The translations under genes were made by a program, and so were the position numbers. A stretch of 64,000 nt of DNA, taken from contig JAMKCF010000001.1 of NCBI GenBank assembly GCA_023634235.1, forward strand, positions 28,172,920-28,236,919, read 5' to 3'. The stretch comes from Pisaster brevispinus. Taxonomy: Eukaryota; Echinodermata; Asteroidea; Forcipulatida; Asteriidae. The notes beneath the pieces are model-generated. The model was not told where the DNA came from. It did no database searches and was given only the letters and a program-made list of their open reading frames with translations. Shown one piece after another: positions 22,201 to 35,200 of this stretch. Position 1 is the stretch's first letter, and every line of letters begins with the position of its first letter.

Positions 22201-23065
22201 CAATAAAAATAAAAATTTTAAAAGTAATTTTTTATAGATTTGATAAATTGATAGGCTTTTATTTTGGGGTATTGAACACAAACATTAATATAATTTGTAT
22301 AAATTTAGAGACTCCAAATTGTTTCAAATGCACATTTAATTATTTATTTTTGTCCGTATGTTTGTTTTATGTTTACACAGGTACTCTATAAAGATGTATG
22401 TTTTGTGACTACTTGTGACTGTGATGCCGGAAAATCAATTAGTTTGAGTGGTTCAGAAAAATGGGTAATTATTTTTGTAACTGAATCTTCAGTGATAATT
22501 AAGAATTACTAGTGGACCCTGCTCTTAAAGGTTTGGTGAATTACTCAGTATATATGTTTTTATTTGACACATTATAGTTATTATACAGTGATTCAGTTGG
22601 GGAAAAACATGTTTTGTTGCTTCCTGTATATTTTTTTTAAATTTATTTTTGTTAAAATTAAATTTTCCAGGAACGCCCACTTAAATAGGTCACTTGCTGA
22701 CATGACTGGGTTCCATCTGTGACATCACGTGCGTTTGATATACAATCATGAGTGATTTTTTTAATTGAGGTTTTGGGCAGACCTCGTCCCATAACAATTT
22801 TCCCCTGGATTAGCTCATGAACTATTATGTAAAGATGACGTCACATAATGATTCCAGCCATGTCAGCTCGTTATAGTCAGCTATTTATGTGGGTGCTCCT
22901 GAAGACCATTTTAAAACAAATAATAATAATAAGTCAATGTTAAAATATACAGCTGGGAACAAAATTGTTCTTACCAACTAAGTTGTTGTTACTGTATAAC
23001 AATTATGGTGTAACATAAAATCATAAATACTTAATAGTTATTCACTTAACCTTTAACGATATGTC
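22201..23065. other. Non-coding, nothing recognised
   Basis: AT-rich sequence with poly-T tracts. No coding family, RNA or repeat recognised. Confidence 0.4.
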
Positions 23066-23205
23066 TTTTACACGCACTAAAGAACAAACAGGACCTGCAG
23101 CTTTACATCTCATTCGATGGACGAAGCATAAATTATGTTGTTGCTTAAGGACACAAGTGTCAAGACCAGAGCTTGAGTCAAGTGCGCTTGACCACTCGGC
23201 CACAA
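23066..23205 (-). repeat. tRNA-headed SINE fragment, minus strand
   Basis: Read on the minus strand it gives TGTGGCCGAGTGGTCAAG (Leu/Ser-type tRNA head), then TGTGTCCTTAAGCAA, GCTTCGTCCATCGAATGAG and AGTGCGTGTAAAA. The order matches the complete SINE at 50101-50536 (TGTGTCCTTAAGCAAGAC, CTTCGTCCTTCGGATGGG, AACGCACGTAAAA). The 3' half and tail are missing. Confidence 0.65.
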
Positions 23206-25830
23206 TACACCAATTTGCCAGTGACTTTGCAATTACATGTACACCAAAATGTCTCCCATCCTAAAACATTGGTCGTGGTGTTCTCAGGGAAACTACCCTT
23301 GCAGAATAGGGTATGGAGTCGATACGGGGGAATGTTTTGACACATGCTTGACACCCTTTAAAGAGAGAGAGAGAATCAAGAGAAAAAAGGAACATGATTG
23401 GCAAAATCCACAGTTAAGACATGTGGTTACCTGTGTAACTACTAGCTTATGGACATCAATTAGGAACAAAAATTAACCTTTGAAAACTGTTCATCTATGA
23501 TTATTTGCCACATGATGGATGCCACATAACATGACCTATTTTTATAACCAGAAAACCAGATGACTGGGCAGAGAGTTTGTGACAGTAGCCTAAAACACTT
23601 TTAATTTTAATTCTTAAACTTGTTTAATTTATATATTTTTTTGTATTTACGTTTACTTTGCAGGCGAGAAGGTCGGTTATGGAAGATGTTATAACCTATG
23701 ATTCTGACGTTTGCGAAACACTTTCACATTAAAGAGAAATGTCCAAAGATTCGGAACAACTTTCTTGGCAAGGACACCGTGCATCCTTGCAGCAGTGAAA
23801 TGAATGCTGAATGCTGATTGCTGATGACTTCTTTTAGGCAATTGGTAGAACACTGAATTTGTATTGTCGCACTCAAATTGATTGCTTGATTTGATTTTCA
23901 AAGTTTACTTTGCAATATAATTTTACCAATGCACGATGTTCATATTTTTATCAAGGTATGTCTGGAATAAAACTTTAGCCTTTTAATGTTTAATGTTTCA
24001 TAATAAAAGTATTGTATCAAGACACTGTATAGAACTGGTGATTGAATAACCGTACAAACCTTACTCCTTGCTATTTATGGTGAAATTCCAACGTGAAATT
24101 TTAGTTTATCCATGTGACATATTCAACAGTAAATATTTTGAATTCTCTTCAAAATTTACACACAATTATCTGTCGTTTTCTCTGTGACCATCTATTTTAG
24201 TGAACTTTTCACAGTGTTACACTGTTATAATGTATTTATCAAAAACTTTATGGTTATAATTCATGTCCTCTTGCCCAAACATTGTATAGATACAATGCCT
24301 TGAAATTATGTGTATTAATGTATTCACTTTTAAAGCTCTAATTCTCGTACACAAAGTGCAATATCTATCTCCCCAAACTGCATATCTGATTGACTCTGGT
24401 TGACTGTGCTGGTAAACTGGCATATGACCATAATTAGACTCCACCAGTTTGGGTCTTGGATTTTGTTAGAGTGAGGAAGGATCTTAGTGAATTGCTCATG
24501 GGAGTTAGGGTTATTGTAGGCACAGTAAGATAACACTGAAATGGTATGTTACTCATTAATTTAATTAAAAAGGAACGTTGATTTAAATAAGTTTTAATAC
24601 TGTTCAAATTGAATTAAGTTATCTTTATTTTGTGGTGTATACAAAGTAGTACCTTAATATTCATTGCTTTAGTTGGCACTGCACCCATGGCACACCATGT
24701 GTTATGTAGGTCATAGATGCAACACGTTTCCAGTTTCAGCCCACAGGCAAGTAATACAAATCAATTTCATTGGTAACCCTCATTTACTTTCAAACTTTTG
24801 AAAATTTACAGATTACTGTTGAAATTTCAAAAGTTTAACGGTCAAAAGACTATAGATGTACAGAACCAAATCACTACTGTTTCTTTTAAAAGTTCAGTTC
24901 AGTTCACAAAAGTCTTCCTTTACGTATTTGTATCCTTTATTTCTAAAAACTTGTAGGCATAATTGATCATTGCACTGTGTTCACCATCTCAAGTTGCTTT
25001 ATGACGATGCATCATATCCGAAGACACTGGTAACTGAAGAAAATAGCAATCAGATGCACATTTTGACAGTGTGACTGGTTCTTTAAATAGTTCCACTAAT
25101 GTATGTTTTTCAGCATGAAACGTATGAAACGTTAAAAGTTGATGAACAGAAAGATAAGCAATTAATGGTAATTCGCATTTCCTTTGAAAACTGTAACTTA
25201 CCTAGTATGTTTTGTAACCTTTCAATAAACAGCAGATCATCCTCGTTGAAATTACTTTTGTTTTCTTGGTTGTCTTTTGTTTGAGTGTTATGTCTGCTAA
25301 TTCCTGAATTATGAGTTGATTTTTTATAAAGCCACCATGTCTCTTAACCGCAGCCTGCTCGTTTCATAGGTTAGTGTACATTGTTGTTTCTCTATAATAC
25401 ATAAATAAGGTGGACCCTCAAACTAGGCACATTGTCAGCATAATATTTCCATTTTCTCACCACATCGTACACTGGTCAGCTGATACGCTGTGATATCCTA
25501 AGCTGGACCGTGCAACATGGGACAGTGGTTTGGTTAGAAAGGGCAAAAAACTCTGCTAGCATCTTTTGTGTACATAATCGGTCCGTCAATAATTATTGCC
25601 AATGGCAGATGAACCAAACTATACAAAATAATAAATTCAGCACACAAAATAAGCTGTTTTTTGAGTGATTGTAAACGTTCTTTGAGCATTCTGATGGCAG
25701 ATTGAGATTCCGAGATGTGCTCCAAAACCTCACTCTGCTTGTGTATATACATAGATAAATTAATAAATTCATGTTTACTGAATTAAATAAGTTTAAAAAT
25801 AGTAACAAATAATTAAATAATTTTATTTAA
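23206..25830. other. Non-coding stretch with two possible plus-strand exons
   Basis: Two short frames sit between plausible splice signals. One follows TTTACTTTGCAG at 23653-23664 and runs to a TAA at 23731-23733, with AATAAA words near 23967 and 24003. The other follows TTTTTCAG and spans 25114-25167 before GTAATT; it encodes HETYETLKVDEQKDKQLM. Neither has a recognisable family. The rest is AT-rich with nothing identified. Confidence 0.25.
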
Positions 25831-26975
25831 TAATAATAATAAAGACATTTATAACGCGCAAAACATATCCACCCAAAGGATGCTCAAGGCGCTCACAAGA
25901 AGAATAGTAAATAAATAGTAATTAAATATGACGTGTCATCAGGTGAGATTTCAGTTTGCTTTTGAAATTATCAATAGTTGCACATGTCTTGATTGAGTTA
26001 GGGAGTTTGTTCCACAAGCGAGGAGCGGCGGAAGCAAATGCTCGATCACCCCATGATCGTTTTGACTTGGGGACGACTAGAGAAAAATCACTTGAAGACC
26101 GGAGACCAGAGCGATTTGACTTATGTATGTGGATTAGAGAAGCGATGTATTCAGGTGATGAGAACTTTATTGCACGGAAGGTGATGAGAAGGACTTTGTA
26201 TTCAAGGCGCTGTTCAACTGGCAACCAGTGGAGGCTTCTGAGGACTGGAGTAATGTGCGAGTATTTCCGTGTGTTTGTGACTAGACGGGCTGCGGCATTC
26301 TGGACCCGTTGGAGCTTCTGAATTAGGTAATTTGGAAGACCTATCAGTAGACAATTGCAGCAGTCAATTCAAGATGTAATAAAAGCGTGAACGAGCTGTT
26401 CAGTAGCCATTGGAGTGAGATATTTTCGAATCAGGCGAATGTTACGAAGACTGTGAAATGCAAGTTTAACACAGTTAGACACTTGTGACTCCATTGTCAT
26501 GTTGGAGTCAAAAATGACCCCAAGATCTCTGACTTTACCAGCACGGGAAATTGATGTGGTGCCAATGCGTACGTCTTGGACTTCAAGCTTGGCAATCTGT
26601 TGCTTTGATCCCAACAAGAGAAATTCGGTTTTTGCATCGTTAAATTTTAAGTAGCTCTCTCGCATCCACTTCCTGATATCGCTGATACAGGCTTCGGTGC
26701 AAGAGATCCATCTGTCGAGTTGTTCTTGTACTGGTGGGCATGAAAAGTAGAGCTGCGTATCATCAGCAATGATAGGAGAGATTGTGTTTCTTGATGATGT
26801 CATGTAGTGGGAGAGTGTAGATGTTAAACAATTTAGGACCGAGAACCGATCCTTGTGGAACAGAAAACTTCAGATGAACAGTGTTGGATGTGGCGTCTCG
26901 AACACAGACTGCCTGTGATCTTTTGGAGAGGTAGGATCTGAACCATTTAATTTTGTCCTTTGTGTTCCCCACCTC
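25831..26975 (-). pseudogene. 5'-truncated LINE (L2/CR1-like) with 3' tail, minus strand
   Basis: On the minus strand the order is an RT segment with WFRSYLSKRSQ and PQGSVLGP (about 26972-26763), a frameshift, then IADDTQLYFS with the catalytic Asp pair, KFNDAKTEFLLLG and RDLGVIFDS (to about 26369), then GDRAFASAAPRLWNKLP (about 26000) and a non-coding tail. The tail has GCGCCTTGAGC, GCGCGTTATAAATG and a (TTA)n end at about 25831-25896. Endonuclease and N-terminal parts are missing. It is non-functional but the 3' end is well kept. Confidence 0.82.
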
Positions 26976-28300
26976 TTGTGGTCAACAATCCCCTTCCCCC
27001 AATCCCCCTCCCTTTTGTTACCCTCCTTTGTGTTCAGCCGCCTGCTTTCTCTGTGTATTTTCCTCTGCATCATCTATTTCCACTTGACTGCTTTTGTTAC
27101 ATCAGTAATGTATACATGTACCTGTTTATGTTTGTAGTCTTGTCATTTTAGCCTTCGAGAAAGACTCTGCTAGGGTCGAAACGTCAGGCCACTAACTATT
27201 TTTTTTTTTTTTTTTGCATTTATACCATAGGTCCTTTTGGTTGGTAAGTAGTTTGCAACAGTTAGTTCTATTTTTCAAATAATTAAATCCTAAAATAATT
27301 GTCATAACTGACAAAGTAACCTTAACTAATGCTGCGAGCGCCAAAGATATGCATGCTTTACTTGTAGTAGAACATTGGAAACTAAGAAAAAAAAGAAATG
27401 TGGATTTTTGCAATTGTTTTTGTTTTGTTCATCAGGGCAAACGTTCTAAATTTACAAATGTCGTAAATTAGCTCGTCAAATTGTCGGGAAATATTTTAGT
27501 TTCATTTAAACTTATTTAAAATAATACGCAGTAATTAAATGCAAAGTAGATAACGCAAGAGGGCGCTAACCTTCAATTGACTTCCTGTAGTCTAACAAAG
27601 GAACACCTATGTAGAGCATTTCTTAAAGTAGGCTAATCAATTTATTATACCCTCAAGAGTTTCATAGTTGTTTTTTTATTATCCTTGTGAATGGGCAAAG
27701 ACTTTACCTTGTTTTTTAGTCAGTAAACGCTTATCGAAAATTGACAGCAAAAATACAAAATAAATGTATTCAGATTGAACGCAACAAATTTCTTTTCAGC
27801 AACATGTTTGTATTTAATTCCAGTGCTTTCCATAGTATTATTACAATTAAATTTGTATATTCTAGAGAAACGTTCATGAAATCATTGTTTGACAAAATAA
27901 AGACAAGAAATACTGAATTAAAGCCTTTATATTGGCATTCAGTCTAGGGACAAATTGTGTTTCTGTTAATCATGGTATTGGGTAACAAAGCACGTACAAA
28001 TTAGGGACAAAGTATAGCTTACACACCCACACTCCCCCCCCCAATAAAAAAAATAAATAAATAGGTCTAAATAAATATTAAAAAACAGTAACAATCCCAA
28101 CTTAAAAAACATCTTTGGTTGGTGTGTGATCAAATTCCTGAAAAAGAAGGAACCTAATAAAACAAAGAGAAAGGTATCCATTTTGAGAGAGTGAAACAAA
28201 TGATACACAATCCAAGCCCAAACGGTGTGGTACTTTTTTGTTTTAAGGATCGGGGTTGCGAATGAACACTAACCAAACTTTTTTCGAAAAACTGTTTGTA
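26976..28300. other. Pyrimidine-rich and AT-rich non-coding stretch
   Basis: 26976-27150 is C/T-rich. A hammerhead-like motif follows (separate entry), then a poly-T run at about 27200-27216. 27220-28300 shows nothing recognisable. Confidence 0.4.
27151..27190 (+). ncRNA. Hammerhead-ribozyme-like motif (degenerate)
   Basis: GACTCT-GCT-AGGGTC forms a six-pair stem II (one G-T) directly followed by GAAAC and GTC. GCCT and AGGC can close the outside. The upstream core box reads TTCGAGA, not CUGANGA, so it is probably inactive. Penelope-like retroelements are known to carry minimal hammerheads of this layout (GAC...GTCGAAACGT). The call is by pattern and tentative. Confidence 0.35.
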
Positions 28301-31157
28301 TTTTTATTATTGTTGTTGTGGGGGTGGGGGGAGTGTGTACATGTGTATGTGTGTCTGTCCTTAAAATGTAATATAATGCTTTTTAGCTGCCTATGGTTCT
28401 GTGCATTGTGATGTCAATAGCATGTTCTGTGAAGAGAACTGAACACCTCTATAAACAAAGAAAAACAATGCAAAAAACTACACTCATGACGACCAAAAAA
28501 ACGTAACAATTTTGTTCAGTTAAGAACTGAGAAGCAAGAAAGGATTAGTTACAATGACCTTTCAAAACACCTCAAAGAGTGACTTTGAAAATGGTATTAT
28601 TAGATTGTCACATTATTTGTCAAATACTGGTTGTCTGTGTTTTTGTTCAAAATGATGGTTACTTGGTTAAAACAATTACAGCGTTTGTTATGCACCAAAA
28701 TCGACAAGATATGGTGATTTTTAGGGTTGCCACATAATCTTCTCTCTCGATAGTATCAGGTGGAGAAACAGTCCATTTATGCGTATTGAACTTTGCTATT
28801 AAACTTTTCAGTCATTAGTCCTAAACAGATTCTTAAAATAACACTATGAAAAATGAATAGCCTAAGTTGATGGTACACAAACATGGATTTGAATATGAGC
28901 ATTGTGCAGTTGTAGATTTTATATAGATTATACAAAAGAGTATAACTTTGAAAACATAAAATAAAAACAGCTATTTGGATTGTTGGAATTCATTTTGAGT
29001 GTTGGAATAGAATACATAATATTCTACAAAATTCCTAATGCAAATCATCAGCATTGAGTATCCAATTAACTGCTGCATGGAGGTCTAGTTCCTTGCCATC
29101 TTACTTTCACCTCAAGCAAGTGGTTTCCATGACATCTCTCTTCATTGTGCTGAACCACCTCCTGTCAACAGCAATACAAAAAAATCCAATAAATTTGGCA
29201 AAAAGAAGATTATGATATTATTGATAAAACACATACGATTGTTCATGTACATTAGCTTTTTATTGTTGCCTTACAACTTGCAGCACACACACCACCGACT
29301 GTTGGTTGATTGTTTTTTATTATGAATTTGCAAAAAAAAAATTCTTTTTATTTTCAAAAACTTCTCTTTTGACATTGAAACATTAAACCAGGTAATAGTT
29401 AACAAAAACTAAAACATTGTTCTAAAACTACTGAACAATCGTAAAGATTGAAGACTGAAAATGACGCGCTAGTGACCCAGTTTCAACCTAAGTTCGCATA
29501 AGGCTTTGTTTTGCGTGTACTTCTCAACAAACTTGTCTTCTGTAAGTCTACTAAATTCTCATGCAATTTGATAATTAAGACTTCTTGTAAAATTGACCAG
29601 AATGTTCTGGGGCAATTGCGATGCTCCTGGTCTCCTATTGTTATATTTTCACAAACAAAAGGTACTCATTTCACTGAATGATAATTTGTATACATACAAT
29701 TACATGGATTCTCATTTCCTCTGGAAGCACAGAGTCACCGGTTATTACATCTTCAATCATCAGACTTCTTGCCTGTAAGCCTGTAAATTATAAACAAATG
29801 AAAAATGCCAATTACCAATATTACAAAAGTAAAATAATAAAAAGATAAATATTCAAAAATAGTTTTTTTAATGATGATTTTAAAAACAAATCTGGCTCAT
29901 GAAGTGTGTGTGGCGTCCATGCAATAACCTTATTGATGATGACCTTAAAATTGTTTGTATTTGTTTTCCATGTTTCAGTGGTGAAAACGGTCACAAGGCG
30001 CCTTGTCAGGTGGTTGTGGCCATCCTATTCTCTAATTTTAGTTATTTTTTTGTTTTGCTTATGCAATCTTGTGTCAAACCTTGCTTATGCGTCCATGTGT
30101 CAAACCATGGTAAACCATTTAATATAAGAGAACACAATCATGATTGCTTTTGATAAGAGAACACAATCATGATTGACGATATTATTTGTCAGCATGTAGT
30201 CCCATTGAACCTAATGGTCAAAATTTTAGTGCAGGGGGAAATTTGTATGTTGTGGTCAAAGTCCAGTTTTTTTTTTTTTTTTTTTCGGGGGGGGGGGTGC
30301 AGCTTGGCAGGAGCCACCATCCCCAGATCCCACCAGACATGCTCAAAACCTTCACACCATTTTATTCCTACCAAATGAGATCAACAAAAATACACAATAA
30401 ATGGTTTGAAATGTGAAATAGCCCCACCCCGAAATTATGTGTTTTCTTTCATGTGCCCTCCCCCCCCCCGAAAATTTTCAAACAGATTTTGGGGTTCCAC
30501 TGAAACACCGATCCAATTACAAGTGGATTTGAAACTCAAAAGGTATTCTTTTGATGTTTCTTTTAATAATTAGTTTTGTAGACTACAATATAGCACTACA
30601 ATTAAAAATTACTTGCCCGATTGATTGGTATGAAAAGGTCAGGGTCTATCTATAAAGAAGGGTTGTTTATAATCTATTTTTTACAGTAAGTCCATGTCTA
30701 AATGGACAGTTATGGTGGCTTATACAGGATTCCATTAAGTGCAACCGGAAATGTTTAGTAGAAAATATTGTTGTCATTCCCGTCAACACTTGAATTGCAG
30801 CCCCAGTCCCCACACCTGGCTTGGAATTTCATATTTTAGACGGCAAGGCCATATTTCCATTTTGCAAAGGACAATCTTAAAAGATAGAAAACTTTTGGTG
30901 GGGCACCAAGGTCAAAAACAGGACCACCTTAGACCATGGCCTCCATGGCCTCTGTGTAATTCCTGGCCTAAGCTAATTACTGACAACTTGCTGACAACTC
31001 ATTGAGTATTCCAGTATTCACTAACAATTTATAAAACCCCACAGTAAATTTAAGGCCAAGTGCTGGGGTCCAACACAAGCTCTTGAATTTAAATTTAATT
31101 TGAGAATGAACAGAGTACTTTACAGTGTCCATGCTACATACAGGCTTTGAAAGGAAC
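28301..31157. other. Non-coding stretch with simple-sequence tracts
   Basis: Holds a GT/G-rich tract near 28316-28356, a T17 then G-run at about 30268-30298, a C-run near 30461, and a tandem duplication of AGAGAACACAATCATGATTG near 30127-30174. On the minus strand, 29092-29148 sits between a TTGACAG acceptor-like site and GTAAGA and encodes EVVQHNEERCHGNHLLEVK. No family recognised; all low confidence. Confidence 0.3.
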
Positions 31158-31240
31158 AATTACTATAGTTGTGATAATCGTAACCCTCCATCCTCCAGAC
31201 GGTTACAGGATGGAGGGTTACGATTATCGCAACTACAATT
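31158..31240. repeat. Large near-perfect hairpin
   Basis: Left arm 31158-31194 and right arm 31207-31240 pair around a loop of about 12 nt; both contain GATAATCGTAACCCTCCATCC or its complement. It could be a small palindromic element or an RNA hairpin. No transcription signal is evident. Confidence 0.75.
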
Positions 31241-32089
31241 ACGTCCATGCTTTATGCTTACAATTTGGGATTGTAACGTCAGAGGGTTTTGCAGTTGTTG
31301 GCAGTGGCAAGTGGAGTTTGACAGGAAAGATAGTGTTGGGCAACTGGAGTGTTGTTAAGCTAGGCACTAAATCATAAATGGCTAGCAAGATAACACTAAT
31401 GAATGCATTGATCAGTTGATATAATTTAGCAATGTGTATTGTTTATTTTAATTCATAAACACTTGTATTTATTGCTTGTATGTTATTTATTCTTATCTCT
31501 TTTAGTTTTAGGGTTTCCCCTTTTAAGTTTTATACTTTTTAATAAAGCACCTGGCCCTGGGAGCAATAATAGTATTGTTTATAGTAATAATAGGCCTAAT
31601 TATTATAATAATTTCTGGAGTCCATCGGCCTACACTGTTCATCTACCAAGACCATGGTAGACCTAGGGTCTAGCATGAGTTAACTTATAACTAGTTTTAC
31701 AAGAAATGTTTATGAATCATGTGTTATCATTGCTAGCACTAGCACTAGCAGTAGCACTAGCTGTAGCAAGTAGCAGCATGAATGAATGTCATATTTTCAG
31801 ATTTTTAGGAAACTTAAACTTACCAACAATCATTGATCGGAAGAATCTCTACCTTAGCACCTGAATACAAAGTGGATGTGTTCAATGTGATTCATCCATT
31901 GCTGATTCGGAGGTAGGGACACATTTGGGGGCGAAAACTTCCGCAACTGGAAGAAGTCATTATTTCATGGTACATTATTTCGGTCTATTATTTCATGAGG
32001 CGGCCATGATGTAAAGCGCGAGCGCCACCAACCGATCCACAGAGAGAACGTAAACAATGACCTGCCTCGCTAACAATTGTGGCGGGTGA
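31241..32089. other. Right subterminal region of the 11.8-kb element
   Basis: Has an irregular AGCACT/CTAGCAGTAG microsatellite at about 31730-31775. 31900-32060 is GC-richer. On the minus strand GATTGTTG|GTAAGTTTAAG near 31826 looks like a splice donor. No frame is convincing. Confidence 0.35.
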
Positions 32090-32190
32090 TATTATGTAAG
32101 ATGATAATATATTTCGGTCACGCTAATACCATGGCTTATTTGCCCCCCAAGCCTTACTTATAAGTAGCGGTGGGTAGTCGAATCGGGTGG
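32090..32190 (-). repeat. Right terminal inverted repeat of the 11.8-kb element
   Basis: Reverse complement of 20357-20457 with about three mismatches; ends AGTCGAATCGGGTGG, followed by CGGTC. Confidence 0.8.
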
Positions 32191-32227
32191 CGGTCCATAT
32201 GAAACAAAAATTTGACATGGTTTTATC

Positions 32228-35200
32228 GCAAAAAATAACAATTTATTCTCTTATAATCAAATGTCAACAATAATGACAACAATTATTCGGGTCAAGGTGA
32301 CCCTAAAATGGGTTCCCCTTTTGTAATTCAGATGTGGGTAACGTCTAACCCAGCCAGCAGTGCTGCTCACAGAATTGTATAGTGGATAATGATTTAATTG
32401 TTAAGTTGTAGCTTTCTACGCAACAATTAATTCTAGAAACACTGACTGAAAGGATTTTGTGGTTAACACTCAATGACACCATCGCTCACTTATTGAGTAA
32501 CAGTTTTTAATTAAAAGTCGGTAACCCGCCATTTGTTTTCTCAAAAAAACTGCACCTAGCCAAATAGCATGCCAAATGTCTTATCACTATCCGGGGTTTG
32601 TTTTTCACTAACACACTTAGAAGTACTGCGGTTACGGAAAAAGAAATCTGTTTTTCATTCCCCCAACTCAGAATTATGAGAAATGTTACTGTCAGAAAAG
32701 TTTCTCAGATTGCGTATTCAAACTACGGATTATTCTTCCTGCGTGTACGAAACCGCTCCGGATTTTCGGTGATATCTCAAAAACGCTATCACCTTTTGAA
32801 ATGAAATTTCAAGAGGATAGCTTCATTGTATATATGTACGATAACATAGGAGTAAAACAGTTGAATGATTAAAAAAACCAAAGGCATACGTTCCCTTTAA
32901 ACATGTTTGAAGTGAACGAGACAAACCAGCTTCCGTATCCCAGCCTGCCATTACTACCCACTGGCTTTTACTCCACAAACAAGTCCTGTCTTGTAAACCG
33001 CAAACTGCCATTCTCTAACTGTACGTTTTAAAGGTACTATACAGGAAAGGTAGAACTGTGGTTGCAGACAGTGGTTTTGTTTTGGGTGATCAACCAAAAA
33101 CATGAAAAAACACCTGTGGAAATTTGGGTTTAATCTGTTGCGTGAGTCGGGAAAAATAGTAAATACCATGCACAAATTTCAGCTAGAAAATACATTCAGT
33201 TTACAACTGTTATCAGCTGTTGCGTTACAGAAGGTTTTTGGATACAGTTTTATCGAATATGACTTCATTTCAGAGGGATACGTTTCACAGAAACAATTGT
33301 TGTAGTATAAAAAATTCAGTGCAAAAAAGAAGAAGAAGAAGACACTGTCAAAACATTGTATCTCGCCTAACGTTTTAAATACTATTCATTTCTGTAAAAC
33401 CATAAACATACGTCCAGACATTGCTTATCTTGTTAGTTTTCTGCCTGATATTTTCAGGAAAAATGCCCGGAAATTTATTAAGAAATAGAAATACAATTTT
33501 TTTCAAATTTTACATTCTAGGCTAACATGGACATTTTCAGTTCAGTCCGATACCTTTTCTTTGATTTTTTGTTGTAGCAGAATGGTGTCAGATCTTGCAG
33601 CCAAGTTGTTTACAGCCGCTATGGTCTCTTAGGGTCAAAATAACCCAGATGTAAAAAACAAAACAAGTACGCGACGAGATTTTTGGGGTGGACTGATGCG
33701 ACAATTTGTCAGTAGAGAGGTGGTTTGCAACTTTTAACACGTACGATTCAAATTTCGATGATTGACGTTAACAAAAGCAGCCTTCAACTTAAATTGATTT
33801 GAATCTTGAGTGGCCTTTGTGGTGACGTTTAGATTGAATTTTTGTACACGAAGTGAAGGATGTTTACTATTTTTTGGTACGTTCGATGCAAGATCCAACT
33901 TCATATTGTGTTTACGGAGATATTATTGTGTAAACATTATTTTGACGTGGACGTAGATTGATTGCCTGAAGAATAATCACTTCGTTCTTTCGCCAATTGA
34001 CGTAAACCTCAAACCTATTCACATGCATATCAGGGATACAAAATAGTATACTTTTGTCTGAATACAGACATTTAAAGTCAGCCTAGTGAAAAAAAAAACA
34101 AGCTGATGTCTTGTGTACACAATTTTAAACATATCCTGCTGTTTGGTCAATTCCTGTAGTGCTGAGGAAACTGCTCCTAAAAGCTTTGTGAAATTTAAAT
34201 CCCATCGGTTACCAGAAGGTGGAAATGCCAACAACTCAACCTACCTCCTAAAAATGTGGATCCAAGTTTCAGACTTTTTCGTCAGTAATAAATCTGACCG
34301 AAACACCTGATTTCGAATCTCAATGGTCACTGATCATTTTTATTCAAACAAGAAGGTGGACGTGCTCATCAGCGACAAGATGTTGTCGTGTTGCTTTATT
34401 GGAGTGGTTGCTTCTCGAGAAAATATATCTTTTACAAAGATTGGTTTATGTACGAGGTTTTGCAGCCAACTGGAGCACTCTACACTACGGTTGTAAGATC
34501 TGTGGCGCAGCTAAACTTACCTGGACCTTTCCAGGTGTACACCTGTAGTTTTTATCGGGGTTTGCGTTGCAGTTTTCTTGATCATGTTACTTTGTCTCAA
34601 CAATCATGACACAGCACGGGGACAGACTATTTTGTCATTTCAGCCTCGGTTTGGTGGCATTAATCTAAGTATGAGACGCCAGCCTGGTTGCACCATGATA
34701 AAGGCAAGTTGTCTATTCATCACACTACTCTGCTCAGTTTGTGATATTTTGAGGCCTTGACAGTTTAAATTTACTACACAGCACTAGGTCACAATGTTTG
34801 GCTTGCTGGTAATGCCGCGACACCTCCCGATCAATTAAAGCGTGAACAATTAAAGATAAGAATTAATTTAACAGCAACGATAGATTACTTTTAAACCAAC
34901 CAATATGTTCCCATTTTTATTGGATTGTATCGAAGGACACATCATATCGAAGACGCAGTCAATGTTTTTCTTTGCGACTTCTATTTTCAAAAGATGTACG
35001 TAATATTCTATCCATAGTCGCAATAAGAACCTGGTATCACTTGTTGCTGAATTATGTTGGTCAATAACGTCTTTACAAACCCTCGTCGCTTTTAAGTGGT
35101 TATTCTTTAGTTGGTGTTCATGTTTGTTCATGATTCGTTGTTTTTTTTTAGCCAATCAAAGTGTGTGCATTCCACCAGATCAGATCATCACGCTTCAAGG

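Larger units (their letters stand above)
20357..32190. mobile_element. 11.8-kb element with 101-bp terminal inverted repeats
   Basis: The left TIR (20357-20457) and right TIR (32090-32190) begin CCACCCGATTCGACTAC and, by eye, differ at three of 101 positions. CGGTC lies directly outside both ends (20352-20356 and 32191-32195), consistent with a 5-bp target duplication. The tandem sister unit has no such insert. Inside: a hairpin cluster, tRNA-derived SINEs, a LINE fragment, a hammerhead-like motif, another large hairpin, and no long reading frame. No transposase is recognised, so the superfamily is unknown and it may be non-autonomous. Alternative: two small same-family TIR elements inverted relative to each other; the single matching outer 5-mer favours one insertion. 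Confidence 0.7.
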
